A stretch of 64,000 bases of DNA from Erigeron canadensis (lineage: Eukaryota; Streptophyta; Magnoliopsida; Asterales; Asteraceae): contig NC_057767.1 of the NCBI RefSeq assembly GCF_010389155.1, positions 4,881,765-4,945,764 on the forward strand, written 5' to 3'. The notes beneath the pieces were generated by a model, which was given only the letters and a program-made list of their open reading frames with translations, ran no database searches and was not told where the DNA came from. Both the position numbers and the translations under genes were made by a program. This document shows, one piece after another, positions 11,964 through 29,649 of this stretch; the stretch's first letter is position 1, and each line of letters starts with the position of its first letter.

Positions 11964-12411
11964 TATATCATGTTATATGTAATTTTATAACCGTATATGT
12001 TTTCAACAAATTTTTTGTTTCCATGACTTTCATTTTTCAAATGTGAACGAGCTTAAAAACTATGTAATATAATACATAATTTTAAATTTTTAATGATTCT
12101 CGGGGGGAAAAAAATCATGCAAGAACCTTTTATCATATTTTTATTCCAACCAAAGATCAAATATCTATTTCTCATTTGCATTTCTTGGTCATCTTCCCAT
12201 ATTTTACTTTCCTCCATTAAAACAAGCTTTACTTTCATCAATTAATTGGGTCTGCTCCTTTCCATTTCCTTAATTTCCATTAAAAGATGCAATGTTTGCG
12301 CATCAAATAACTCCAAAATCACTGCCTCAATTATAAGATTTCATATATGCCCTTTTAGTCTGCTTATTATCCATAGTCGAGGCACATACCAGTCCGATGA
12401 AGACTGCCATG

Positions 12412-18943
<6,532 letters not shown>

Positions 18944-19592
18944 TCTTTCTATTTTTTTCAAATTATTTGGGAAATTATATAATTATCATTATTATTGTGG
19001 GAAATTATATAATTAGCCATAAACATAACAAAATTAAAAATTAAAAATAAAAGGAGTAAAAATTAGCTAGTGAAAAAGAAGAAAAGAGTGTGTGAAATCT
19101 ATATTCTATTCTATGGAGCAGTGTTTTGGGATTGCATTCTGACATTATATTTTACGTTGACTCTTTTTTCAAAATTGCGTTTTCTCTCCCAACTATACGC
19201 AACTAATCCCTTTTATATCCAAACACTTTCTCTAGTTATCCATGTTATGCAAATGCCATAAACAAATAACTCATTTGATATGTGGTGTATTAATGTTAAT
19301 AATTGATACATTAACCTTAAAGTTTAACAACGCCGACAATAACATGTGTAGAATGTTGAATATATTATATATATGCATATATATGATTTTCAGAAGAATA
19401 AAAAAAGTATATGTATCTAGATCAAGTTTTGTATCAGCTACCCAATAAGACCTGTCCTGACATAACTCGTCCACACCTTTTATTGACTCCATAGGCTAAG
19501 GAACTACATAACTTTAATTTGTATAAAACATTCGACTGCCTCAGAGTTATGTATTTATCTGTATTCAAACGTGTAGCTTATGGACTAACTGA
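18944..19592. other. Intergenic, PP2A-like promoter side
   Basis: Between the 3' end of kinase copy 2 and the 5' end of the PP2A-like gene. It should hold the PP2A-like promoter; no clear TATA box or repeat is assigned. Confidence 0.4.
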
Positions 19593-21086
19593 TTAGAAAG
19601 AATTTGCACACATATATGGGGAGACTGGAATACCTGAGTTTTCACCATGAGAGGATGGAATACCTGAATTTTCACCATGAGAGATTGGAGTACCTAAGCT
19701 CTCCTCACGGTAGAATGACATAGCTAAGTTTTCACCAAAGGAAATTGGAACACCAAAGTTTTCACCACGAGAGATTGGAGTACCTAAGTTCTCCTCAACG
19801 TAGAATGACATAGCTAAGTTTTTACCACAGGAAATTGGAACACCCGAGTTTTCACCACGAGAGATTGGAGTACCTAAGTTTTCATCACGAGAGATTGAGA
19901 TACCTAAATTTTCACCACGGAAGATTGGAATACCCGAGTTTTCACCACGAGAGATTGGAGTACCCAAGTTCTCATCACGGGAGACTGAAATACGCAAGTC
20001 TTCACCAGGAGAGATTCGAGCAACCAAGTTTTCACTAGGGGAGCTAAAGGAAAGCACATTAAATATTCTTCCAAATATTTTCTTGCCAGGAGTTTGCAAC
20101 CAATTATTGATTTTCTGTTGAGAGGACATTACAGATTGAGCCAGTAGAGATTCAAGACTAAAGACAACCTCAGTCATGGTAGGACGGTGGTTTGGATAAT
20201 TGTCCAAGCATCTTTCAGCTATCCGAGCAAACCCTTTTAAACATTTTGGAGATATCTCACTTCGTATAGCAGAATAAACTATTTGCTTTAAGTTCCCTTC
20301 CTTTATTGATTTCTGTATCCATGTTGCTAGTCCACATTCAAAACTATCATCCAATGGCCGCTTTTGACACAACACTTCAAACAATACCACCCCAAATGCG
20401 TACACATCTGACTTCCTTGTCAACTTTCCAGTGGCAAAATAGTTTGGATCGATATACCCAAAAGTGCCTTTAACAAGTGTGTGGACATAACTTGATGGTT
20501 GATTGGTTGGTCCTATTCTAGCCAATCCAAAATCCGAAATTTTTGCCGCCCAACTTTTATGTAACAATATATTAGAGCTCTTGACATCTCTATGTATAAC
20601 ACCAACCTCAATGCCTGTACCAGTGTGAAGGTAGTCTAAGCCACGGGCCGCACCTATGCAAATCTTGAGTCGCTCAAGCCAAGAAAGAGGAGTATGGAGT
20701 TTATGTAGATGATCTTCAAGTGTTCCGTAGGGCATGTACTCATACACAAGGATCATTTCCTTTTCATAATTACAGTATCCAATTAAAGACACCAAATGAG
20801 CATGACGCAACTTGGAAAGCATTTCAACTTCCGCCCAGAACTCCATCTCCCCTTGATTTGACATCAAATCCAACCGTTTGATTGCAACATCAACATGGGT
20901 TGTTCCTATGCTAATATTGCCTTTGTATACTTTCCCAAAACCCCCTTTCCCAACCACTAATGACTCATTAAAATTTTCTGTTGCTAACACAATTTCATCA
21001 AAGTCAAACTGACAACAACTTTGTGACAATCCAACAGTGGAGGTGGATGCTTCAGATCCTTTTTCATTGCCACTACCGGGAAACAT
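19593..21086 (-). CDS. FERONIA/CrRLK1L-type receptor-like cytoplasmic kinase, copy 2, long repeat tail
   Basis: Single exon, 497 codons, the longest of the array. The kinase domain (about residues 37-315) is complete: [33 protein letters not shown], and DPN in place of APE/DPE. A CC pair sits before the FDFDEIVLATENF block. The extra length is the tail, residues 351-490, made of about fourteen 10-residue units of the form GENLGTPISR. Within it a three-unit block ending AMSFY is itself duplicated. No ectodomain or membrane segment. The 5' leader block and GTAAGT donor are kept (21780-21775), but the leader acceptor found in other copies reads CCGG here instead of CAG. The array and intact motifs suggest a recent duplicate, probably an active kinase. 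The tail's role is unknown; its many Ser/Thr could be phosphorylation sites. Confidence 0.93.
   Translation of the reverse strand: MFPGSGNEKGSEASTSTVGLSQSCCQFDFDEIVLATENFNESLVVGKGGFGKVYKGNISIGTTHVDVAIKRLDLMSNQGEMEFWAEVEMLSKLRHAHLVSLIGYCNYEKEMILVYEYMPYGTLEDHLHKLHTPLSWLERLKICIGAARGLDYLHTGTGIEVGVIHRDVKSSNILLHKSWAAKISDFGLARIGPTNQPSSYVHTLVKGTFGYIDPNYFATGKLTRKSDVYAFGVVLFEVLCQKRPLDDSFECGLATWIQKSIKEGNLKQIVYSAIRSEISPKCLKGFARIAERCLDNYPNHRPTMTEVVFSLESLLAQSVMSSQQKINNWLQTPGKKIFGRIFNVLSFSSPSENLVARISPGEDLRISVSRDENLGTPISRGENSGIPIFRGENLGISISRDENLGTPISRGENSGVPISCGKNLAMSFYVEENLGTPISRGENFGVPISFGENLAMSFYREESLGTPISHGENSGIPSSHGENSGIPVSPYMCANSF
19617..20036 (-). repeat. 30-bp coding minisatellite (kinase copy 2 tail)
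   Basis: About 14 in-frame units of 30 bases encoding variants of GENxGxPISR, with a 90-base higher-order repeat (three units ending AMSFYV and AMSFYR). All units keep frame. Confidence 0.9.
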
Positions 21087-21513
21087 GATTGATGAGGGTA
21101 AATATGTCGGAAGGCCTTACCTTATCTAATTAAGGAAGGATGATAGTCTCATTTAAAACCGAAGATTTTTCCGGAAATAGAGTTGGACCGCCCCATTTGT
21201 AAATATCTAATGATTAAACAAACAAAGATATACATGTAAGCTAAACAATCAACACATAAGCATGATCAATATATATGTCGTGTTTGTTTTTTAAGAGGTA
21301 AAATGATTTCATGTAAATTTACGTCTATGGTCCAAAGTCTGCAAGCGGAATAAATGTAATAAATTATTATCGAATTGATCTAATAAAGTGACAAGATCAT
21401 TTTTGGATATCAATTTAAACTAAAAACTCATAAACTTTTCACACAACTTTTGGTCATGATTTCAAATATATTATAGGAACAAAAATTAGAAATCTCTATA
21501 TGATAAAAACCAA
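21087..21513. other. 5' flank of kinase copy 2
   Basis: Homologous to the upstream flanks of the other kinase copies, including 'gtttgttttttaagaggtaaaatg' type sequence at 21283 on. Probably leader intron sequence. Confidence 0.4.
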
Positions 21514-21686
21514 ACGATTGGGTAATAGCCCAGTGGCCACCAGCCGCCACTTTCCAGGAGAAAGGAGAAGGTCTTGGTTTTGAGTCTTGCCAAATGCAAA
21601 CTTAAGATAATCGGGGATTATTAAATGGTTAAGATTAACCGGTACTAAATGGTACATAGGATTTCCATCCAATTACCCTTTTTTTT
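21514..21686 (+). mobile_element. tRNA-derived SINE
   Basis: About 173 bases, with tRNA-like A-box (TAATAGCCCAGTGG) and B-box (GGTTTTGAGTCTTGCC) words and a T-rich 3' end. It is flanked by an exact 17-base duplication, TATATGATAAAAACCAA, at 21497-21513 and 21687-21703. It lies in the leader-intron region of kinase copy 2. Confidence 0.85.
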
Positions 21687-22264
21687 TATATGATAAAAAC
21701 CAATTTCATATTATATTATATATATTATATTATAATAACTAATATTACTGAGACTTTCCCAAATATTAAATAAAACTTACAATAATATTCAATCTTCAAC
21801 TCAAACCATGCTTCAGGACTTATTGCTGGGCTTTTGTGGTGCTCTTGTAAGCATTGTTTTAAACGAAGTGGAAGGGCGAAAACGGTCGGACCGTTTTTAA
21901 CCCGGGTCAAACAGTCAACTAAATGAAGTCTGCGCGGGAAAATCGGGCTAAAAGCCGGCGAAATGGGTGAACACCATCGAGTCGAGAAAACAAGAATCTG
22001 CGGCAGTTCACGGCCGTTCAACAGCACCGGCGATGAAGGGAAGAAAAGTGCTGGAGAGAGTGGAAGAATGGGGAGCTGTAATTAGTTTTTGAATGATAAG
22101 TTTTGTTGTTTTTTTTTTTTTTTTATGTTTTAAATGTCTGCTGGCTTCTAGACATAAATGCCAAAAGACTGTTAAAAAATATATAAATACAAAGAGGTTT
22201 TATCGTATCTATCGATCTTGAATTCCAAAATTGTGTTTTCGGACATTCCCAAGTTCAACATGTA
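21687..22264. other. Leader/promoter block of kinase copy 2
   Basis: Holds the conserved upstream block (21780-22080). On the minus strand it ends in GTAAGT at 21780, so it probably represents the untranslated first exon. The open frame at 21725-22027 is not conserved as protein in other copies and is not called. Confidence 0.4.
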
Positions 22265-23085
22265 CATGTAACTCTACGAGCATGGGACCGTCCCAGTTAA
22301 AGATTTTCAAAACTTGGTATTGATCCTGGTTCTATATAAATTGACACCGAAACCAGTACCATACTAACACGAGACCGGGAAATTGATACCAAATTCCGAC
22401 ATGACCAAATTAATTCCAATGACTAAATCACTAATAAAAAAAAATATGAATCAATTATATAAAAATCCACAAGCATTGGGTACACATGAAAATAAGACAT
22501 ATTTTGTCAAATTATCTTTCAATTAAAAAGAAGGTCAGTTAGATTAGTAGAAGCATCTAACTAGAAGTATTAGGGTGAACTGAAGTGAAACCTCATTTAC
22601 ACAAAAGATTAGGTTGGCATATTTCAACATTTGGGAAATTTTGGTGATATTTGTGGGGTGGATTAATTGGGGGTTTTTCAAGAGTCCTGGTTCCAGATAT
22701 ACGTGTAATTTAGTAGTATTAGTAGAATAGAATGTCGTTCAAAAAAAACACATTTTGCAAAAGACTTTGAGTTTACGGTGGAAGATTTAAGCTAAATTGG
22801 ACTTTTAAAGAATTTGGTTGTGAATTTGGGTCAAAGAAGTGTTACTACTTTGCGCAAGAGATTTGGGCTTTGAATTTGGGTAATGAAATTCGGGACTATT
22901 GGGACTACTTCAGAATTTGGAATTTTCCCGGTCCTAATTCCTATTGGTACTGGTCCCACGAACCAACAAAAACGAATACTAGTCCCGGTCCAACTCGGGA
23001 CTCGGTACCACTTTTCGGTATCGGCACCGGTACGGTATCGGGACGGGATCAGGATTTGCGAATTTTTGCTCACCCTATCTCTACC
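22265..23085. mobile_element. Possible hAT-type MITE
   Basis: The right end reads TTTTTGCTCACCCTA, the common hAT terminal motif, preceded by subterminal words of the GGTACCGG/CGGTATCGG kind; similar words (accgaaaccagtacc) lie near 22350. The left terminus is degraded and no target duplication was found, so the extent is approximate. Confidence 0.35.
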
Positions 23086-23161
23086 ACCTCCACCGTTATC
23101 TTTATTCTATTATTTTATAAAGCAAAGGTAATTTTTTTTTCCAATCATGACACTTAACTCA

Positions 23162-23353
23162 TAGGGTAAGGGTTCCCTCAAGTTGTAGTAACTTGAGGGG
23201 TCAAGTTAAGAAGATCTCAACCCTTGATTTAAGATCAAGGGTTAAGATTTAATAATCATTCTTGAATCCTAACCTTTGATTTTTAAATCAAGGGTCAAAA
23301 TCCTCTTAACTTTACCTATCAAGTTGGAGTAACTTGAGGGAATCTCTCCCCTA
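23162..23353. mobile_element. Foldback MITE
   Basis: Ends TAGGG and CCCTA. Arms of about 70 bases are inverted copies, for example 'ctcaacccttgattt' against 'aaatcaagggtcaaaat'. Each arm holds its own small palindrome around 'ctcaagtt..aacttgag'. Confidence 0.65.
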
Positions 23354-23964
23354 ACTTATATGCCTAAAAATCAACCTAGAATATTAAAAAGTGGACACAT
23401 GTAATCCATTAAGTCTCTTTCCTAATCTTATCTCTTGATTCTTTCAAATGTCATCGCCCTATGATTAGGTTGATGTTTAAGCACATTAATTAGGTTGATT
23501 AATCATTATCCATCTTTGATATATGAAATTTACTCACCACATTTACCCTACCCTTAAATCGTATACCAAAAACACGGTTACACCTGTCGGCATCAGAAAA
23601 ATCATCACCAGTTCCCCACCAACCACCACGACCGTCTATCTTCACGAGGCAATGTAATAACACGGTACCGTGATCACTTTTTTTTCTCTACAAGTCCCGA
23701 TAACGCGTGTAACAGGCTAGTCTATATCTATATGTGTATCCATATATAAACTTATCCATATTTTACAATTCAATACGCAAACAATTCCCAACTATCTTAG
23801 ACCATTTCCATTCACAACCCAACCCAATGATACTATTCATTAAAAAAAGTAATTTCTTTTTCTTATTTCTATCCAACCCAACTAAACTCAATTTTATACT
23901 CTCATTCACAACACAACCTAAATATATAAAATATATATATATATATAAATGTTACATCTTTAAT
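23354..23964. other. Intergenic, no gene recognised
   Basis: AT-rich with a TA tract near 23933-23946. No supported feature. Confidence 0.45.
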
Positions 23965-24127
23965 CAGGGACGAAGTCAGAAATTTTACTATGAAGGGACA
24001 AATTTAGAAGTCATGTATTATACTCAGGGTCAGTCCTGAAATTTTTGATTCCTAGGGTGATTTGTTCGAAGATGTCTTTAATAAATTTTATAAAGAGATG
24101 TCGAATTATTATTTAGATGTTTGGGAC

Positions 24128-25617
24128 TGATGTGTCATATTTTATACCATTTCCCACGTGACTTTAGGACCAATTATTCGTTATATTTATAGTTTTATAT
24201 CCAAGTTTCGATGCTTTGAAGGTGTGTTAAGTGTTTTCAGGTTGGAAATTGATTAGAAGAATGAATTGGTTGAGTTCGATGATATATAGAAGAAACGGGA
24301 GGAAGATTCGGTTGAAATCGAGCGAAAGACGAAGGAAACGAATCCTGGAGTTTGTAACTCCCGTTACTGGAGTAATGACCATTACAAAGGAAAATCATGA
24401 AACTCCTGTAACTTGCAGTTACTGGAGTAACGGCAGTTAGTTTTTCAAAGGAGTGTAACGACAGTTACTGGAGTAACGGCAGTTACAAGGGAAGTTCAAA
24501 GGTAACGGCCATTACTCCACTAACGGCAGTTACACGTGAATTTTGTATATATAGACGATTAGGGTTCTGCTTTGGGGGACGAATTCTTGGCATTTTTTCT
24601 TTAGTTTTCTCATAGTTCTTAGCTTTTGGAGCAAACAAGTTGTTAGGGTTTTACATCTTTTCAGCTTTGGATTATAATCATCATTGCTACCGGATTATCT
24701 TCAATCATTTCGGTATAATATGATTTCTTCTCTATTTGTTTGTTCTTGTGTTTTTAATATGAGTAGCTAATTCTTTTGCACCCGTTTGGGTAGTAAGCAT
24801 GTCATAGGGTCGAATTAATATTGCTTGTAAGTGTTGGACAAGGTTTATATGTTTAATCGAAGATCCACATTTATTTGGATTTAAATATAGTTTTTAACTT
24901 TTATATTAATTGATTGATAAATGTAATTAGAAGTTCGGGAGAAATCTATGTCATTGTCAATTGATTTATGAAATGGTTAATCGGTCTATAATTAACCTAA
25001 AATCGTTGGAGTTCGGGAGAAATCGACGATAAAGATTAAAAACAATTAAATTCATTTTGAATGTGTAAACGCTTATGATAGAGGGATCTGATTAGGCAAA
25101 TAAGCAGTTCGGGAGAAAGCTTTCAAAAGATTAAATCATAAAATCAACTCAGGTATTTACTGCTTAACTGTTTAGAGTAGAAATTAAGTGCGGGAGCAAT
25201 AATTATATTTTGAGCAGTTAAAGTTTCAAGTATAACGGGAGTTCTACTTGTCTACATTTTGAGTCGTTCAACAAATGCAAGTAATATTTAGACCCAATGA
25301 TTGACATGTGAGCTGACCCAAGTAGGTGTTCCTTTTAAATTTATGTTGAGATTCAACAATCAAATATTCTTTTGCGATTAATCCTACGGGATTACTGACT
25401 TTTCTTACTAATTTTTGCAAAGTGGCAATTCGGCCACAAAACCCCCTTTTAATCTGAATCACTTTACTGTAACATTTGCTTAATAAGTCCTTGTGTTCAA
25501 CCTCGGTTTACCAAGTCAACTATATTGCATACGAACGGGTTCACTGCCCGCAAGTGTGTAATAGTCAGTAGTTAGATATTTCGTGTTTATAAATTTAAGA
25601 CTAGAAAATACACATCA
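24128..25617 (+). mobile_element. Solo LTR (1.5 kb)
   Basis: Begins TGATGTGTCATATTTT and ends AAAATACACATCA, an 8-base inverted match at the tips with TG...CA. Flanked by GGGAC (24123-24127) and GAGAC (25618-25622), an imperfect 5-base duplication. No internal retroviral genes. Contains a cluster of short palindromic words, GTTACTGGAGTAACGGCAG and variants, at 24355-24530. Confidence 0.65.
24355..24535. repeat. Interspersed palindromic words in the solo LTR
   Basis: At least five variants of 'gttactggagtaacggcagtt' parts in both orientations within 180 bases, separated by irregular spacers. Spacing and sequence do not fit a CRISPR array. Confidence 0.65.
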
Positions 25618-25835
25618 GAGACATAGTCAAACTATAAGCTCATTCTTGTGTTCATTTTTCCTTGCTTAGAAAGACAATTAAAATTCAAAAAAATGAACCC
25701 AGTAAAATATATATAAGTATATGCCCATTTTCTAAAAGTCAAGTTTATTGATACAACCAATCAAAAGTCTTCTTCTTGATTAGTCTAAATGCTTTTGATA
25801 TCTATCATGACTATAATTTCATAATTTTTTTTTTA

Positions 25836-26087
25836 TCTATAATACTATATAAAAATTATAATCCATATATTGAAAATTTATATAAATGGGACATGCGAAT
25901 TGACCATAATACCCTTAATGAATTAAATCACCATCAACTCATAATATTAAATTACACCATTAGTCTATTATATTATAAAATATCTCCACTAACCCCTTTA
26001 AATCAAATACTTTTACCTACACCAATAGATGCCGCCACCACTGTCATAGCCGGCTCGCCGCCGCATTGCGTAGGTACCATAACTATA
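25836..26087 (+). mobile_element. Helitron-like remnant
   Basis: Starts after an A with TCTATAATACTATATAAAA, a common Helitron 5' pattern. Near the other end it has GCCGCCGCATTGCGTAGG, like the 3' hairpin region of the element at 30594-30934, but no clean CTRR terminus. Confidence 0.35.
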
Positions 26088-26631
26088 ATTTAAAAAAAAA
26101 ACTTTATAGTTTTTTAACACATATAATGATCTAGTTCTTAAGTGTTAATAATAAGTGCGAAACGAATAATCTTAAATATGGATATCAAAGATTAAGGTTT
26201 GGAATTATTGTCTTTACTTAAATATATTCTCCAAAACAAAAAACCTACAATATAAAATTTAAGACTAAAGAGTTTGTCAAGAAAGTAAAAGGGTCATTAT
26301 GTTCACTTCAATAAAGTATAAAGATTTAAAAGGGGAATAAACTTAAAAGTAATGTATTTTTTGTAACTTGTTTTCTTCCCCTGTATTTCTCCCTTCACTA
26401 TCTCTTTACAACCCAAACACCATTAAAACCTAAAAACACCATTAAATTATCCATGTGACTTCGTTAATAAGCTTTTAACTATAGAAAACATGTTTTCATT
26501 ATCATCTATTTAGTATATTTTTTAGAGGCAAACTTCTAAATATACTTTTAAAAATTTTAAAAAATTATAAATTGTATTAGTTATGAAATGGAATAGTTAC
26601 CCCCACTGCTTCTATGCTAAATCCGTCCCTG

Positions 26632-27987
26632 CCTTTAATAAATACATAGAATTGAAAACATGATTTGACCCATTTACTAATATAAAGTAGACCGACTATT
26701 GTTGAGTGGACCAACAGTTGGTTTAAGTTGGCTGCGTATCCATTAAATAATCAATTTCTATCCGACCAACCAAAGGTATTTTTTACCAATGAGAATGGTC
26801 TTAACACAGGTTCCATCTCAAGTTTCAATTATTTGTATGCTTCTTCCTCGTTAAACTTCAACCTCATTAATCTTTAACATCTACAATATGATCCTTTAAC
26901 TATTCTTTAACTTTTCTTTAGGCCCCTTTTCCCTGCTAAATACCATGAAGTTCCTTACTTTCCAAATTGTATACACATAACACATAAGCAGCTAAGGTAA
27001 GTCTCTCTGAACAATACTCTCCATAAAATTGTTATTCTTTTTTTTTGTTAATTTTTTTTTTTGATACTATGAGTCAGGTGGCGTATCACAGTGTGTACAA
27101 GAATATATGTATTTGCTGGGCATAATTATAAAAGTATGCTTATACTTATCACACCTTCAAATCTCATGCTAAAAAAAAAACTAGATAAAAAAATTCTCTA
27201 ACTACCGTAAGCTCTCTGAAGTTATACAAATAATGTACTTGGCCATAAAGGGCATAAAAAAACCTATATAAAACACTTTGAGACTTTTAATCCACAAGCG
27301 TAAAATTGTAAACTCACCACCCTTTTGGCGAGCGACGACTTCCCCGGTTCCCTTTTAGTGTAGCATGAGGTTGTCGAGAACGTCGATGATCTGAAGGTGG
27401 TTGTGAGTGTCAATATGAACATATGGTGTTTGATGGACATAATGGTGTACTCTAGGTACCCTTGGCTAATGGCTTTACAATAATGGACAAAGTGTCCTTA
27501 GGTAAATTCAAAGGTGAAGTATTGAAAGGAAAAAAAAAGAAGGTAAAGGTGATGAAAAGGTGACACTGATGTGACATGAAAAAGTGTAGGTGAAACGGGT
27601 GAATAGTTAAAAGATGGTCTAATAGCTAGAATTTAACTTCAACACACATGAATTGAGAAGTCGATCTCATCCATATCTTATGCAACTTCCTCTCTATCTC
27701 CAGTTGCAACTGCATTATCCGGTTTATTATACATTGCCTTAGATGAACCAGATGGGATGCTAATATCATCGGTGTTAACTCTACCTGGAACATCACTCGA
27801 GGTGTAAGGATAGAGCCATGATCACTGTGAGCACCTGTACGTGGCTGAGTTTCTGAAGCCACTGTGTCCGAAGATGGAAATTAAACTGGTGTATATGTGG
27901 TTCGAGTCGTAGAAACCTGTCTAACCTCCTTACTCCTAATTGTTTGAGGGGCTTTGGGTGAAATTTGGGCTTGATGGGCCCACTTCA
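26632..27987. other. Intergenic, 3' flank of the kinase-Gag fusion gene
   Basis: No gene supported. The frame at 27626-27862 shows no motif; it could be decayed continuation of the retroelement. No reverse transcriptase is seen. Confidence 0.4.
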
Positions 27988-29649
27988 TTAGCTGGAGGTG
28001 CCTTTACCATCCTTGCTTCCATTTCTGTAGGCTGTAGCAGTTCTTCGTCTTACACCACATTCAAAAAAAGTATGGCCAAAAATCTTACAATGCAAACACT
28101 TAGGGGGTATCCAATTAAACTCCAACCTGAATCTCCTAATAGTCCCCATAATTTCAGCCTCAACAAATCTAGGAACTTCCTGATCAGCATTAATCTCAAC
28201 CAAAATCCTAGCAAAAACTGCCCTGTCAGTCTTCTTTTCACACATTTCAGTAGTATATGTATCAATAGCTATAGGTACCCCAATCACACTGACAATATGG
28301 CTGATAATCTCATAATTCCAAAGTATAGCTGGCATATCATAGATGTTAACCCATAAAGAAACCTTAGTAGGAACAGGTTTCTCAAACCAACAACTTGGCT
28401 GCCATCTCTTGAGTAAAATAGGAATATCATTGAAAAACCAAGGACTGCTTTCAAAAACGTGTTTCAAGCCCAATTCTGTATTAAATGTAAAATAAAAGTA
28501 TCCTTGATCATTTAATATGACATCCTTAAGGTGAAACCTTTTCCAAAGTCTGTTTGCGTGGAATTTGACAAGTGTAAATGCAGGACACATATCAATAAAA
28601 TATCCAACCAAGGTAGAAGAGCAGGACTCAGCTTGTTTTGCAAATAATTCAACTGGAACAACAGCTTGTTTAATACCTGAATCTGTTACTTTAGGTGGAA
28701 TGAATCTGAGAGTACCTTTTTCAAAAATGTCCGTCGCATCTTTGGATATTGAGGCATAGGTTCGTTGTTCTTGCACTTTTCGGCTGTTTCGCAGGTAATA
28801 TGGATCATTTCGCTGCACATTAGGATCGGTTAGGTGAGGGATTGGTTCAGTAGTGTTGATGGTAGGATCAGTTGTGTTATTGTTAGCACTAGTAGGTTGC
28901 AAACCTACCAAACCATCTTCCAAACCACCATAAAGGCCTGCAGACCTAACACTGGGCATTCTTGAGCTCTCCGCTTCATCCACTAGCTGGAACGCATCTT
29001 CAGCAACCCCTTTTTCCGGCCAATATGGTGGTTTGTTGTTTTGTGCGGAATTGGGGTTTTTGGAGATAGAATCATCAATGATAGAATCATCAATTTGCTC
29101 GGTTTCCAGTTGTACATAGCTATAAGTTGACTGTTGTTTCTCATTAACATCGACATAACGAATCTCACTATGGATGGCAGCCTCTCTAATGACAGCAGTT
29201 TTCGGCGGCAGCTGGAAAGAAACTCTTTTTTTAGTGTTAAGGGTCTTAGAAGTGCCGACACCTTCTAAATCATTTATCTGAAACTCCATGGACCCTAGGC
29301 TTAGGTCCTGAGTGTTAGTCCCCCCAATGCCAACCTTCCCCTGACCGGCAGCACCCCAAACAGTGGCAGTTTGTGGCGACGATGCTATGTTGATGGTTTT
29401 TGATGAGTTTTGCAGCGCTTTATAGCTTAGCGGGGGAAAATCAACTAATTCAGAAATCTGTGAAGAAGATCGAAGAGAGGAATTAGATATCCCACTAGGA
29501 GGGTTTTGATCATTTGACTGTGAAGATCCATCACGCAATCCTCCAAAAGAAAAAGGAGCAGTGGTTGGCTGTTTGCTTTGCAAGGCTGCCGCCTCTTTTG
29601 CTGCTTTTTTCCCAGATTTCCCACGTTCAAATGTTCGATTACTAGACAT
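27988..29649 (-). mobile_element. LINE ORF1/Gag-like segment (DUF4283 plus zinc knuckle)
   Basis: 553 codons from ATG 29649 within the fusion exon. A low-complexity N-terminal part is followed by a DUF4283 region ([12 protein letters not shown]..., then [18 protein letters not shown]) and a CCHC knuckle. Such proteins are ORF1 of plant non-LTR elements or domesticated relatives. No endonuclease or reverse transcriptase follows, which is unlike a normal 5'-truncated LINE copy. Confidence 0.75.

Larger units (their letters stand above)
23965..26631. mobile_element. hAT-like non-autonomous element with nested insertions
   Basis: Starts CAGGGACGAA and ends ATCCGTCCCTG, a short inverted repeat of hAT type. 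It is flanked by TCTTTAAT (23957-23964) and CCTTTAAT (26632-26639), an 8-base duplication with one difference. A solo LTR and a Helitron-like remnant sit inside; without them about 0.9 kb remains. No transposase. Confidence 0.55.

Noticed and set aside
21725..22027. Frame of 100 codons upstream of kinase copy 2
   Set aside because: The DNA is conserved upstream of other kinase copies but the reading frame is not, so a leader exon fits better.
24355..24535. CRISPR-like spaced palindromic repeats
   Set aside because: Irregular spacing, repeats in both orientations, plant nuclear context and position inside an LTR.
27940..28356. Plus-strand frame of 138 codons
   Set aside because: Antisense to the DUF4283/zinc-knuckle region, which has clear family motifs on the minus strand.
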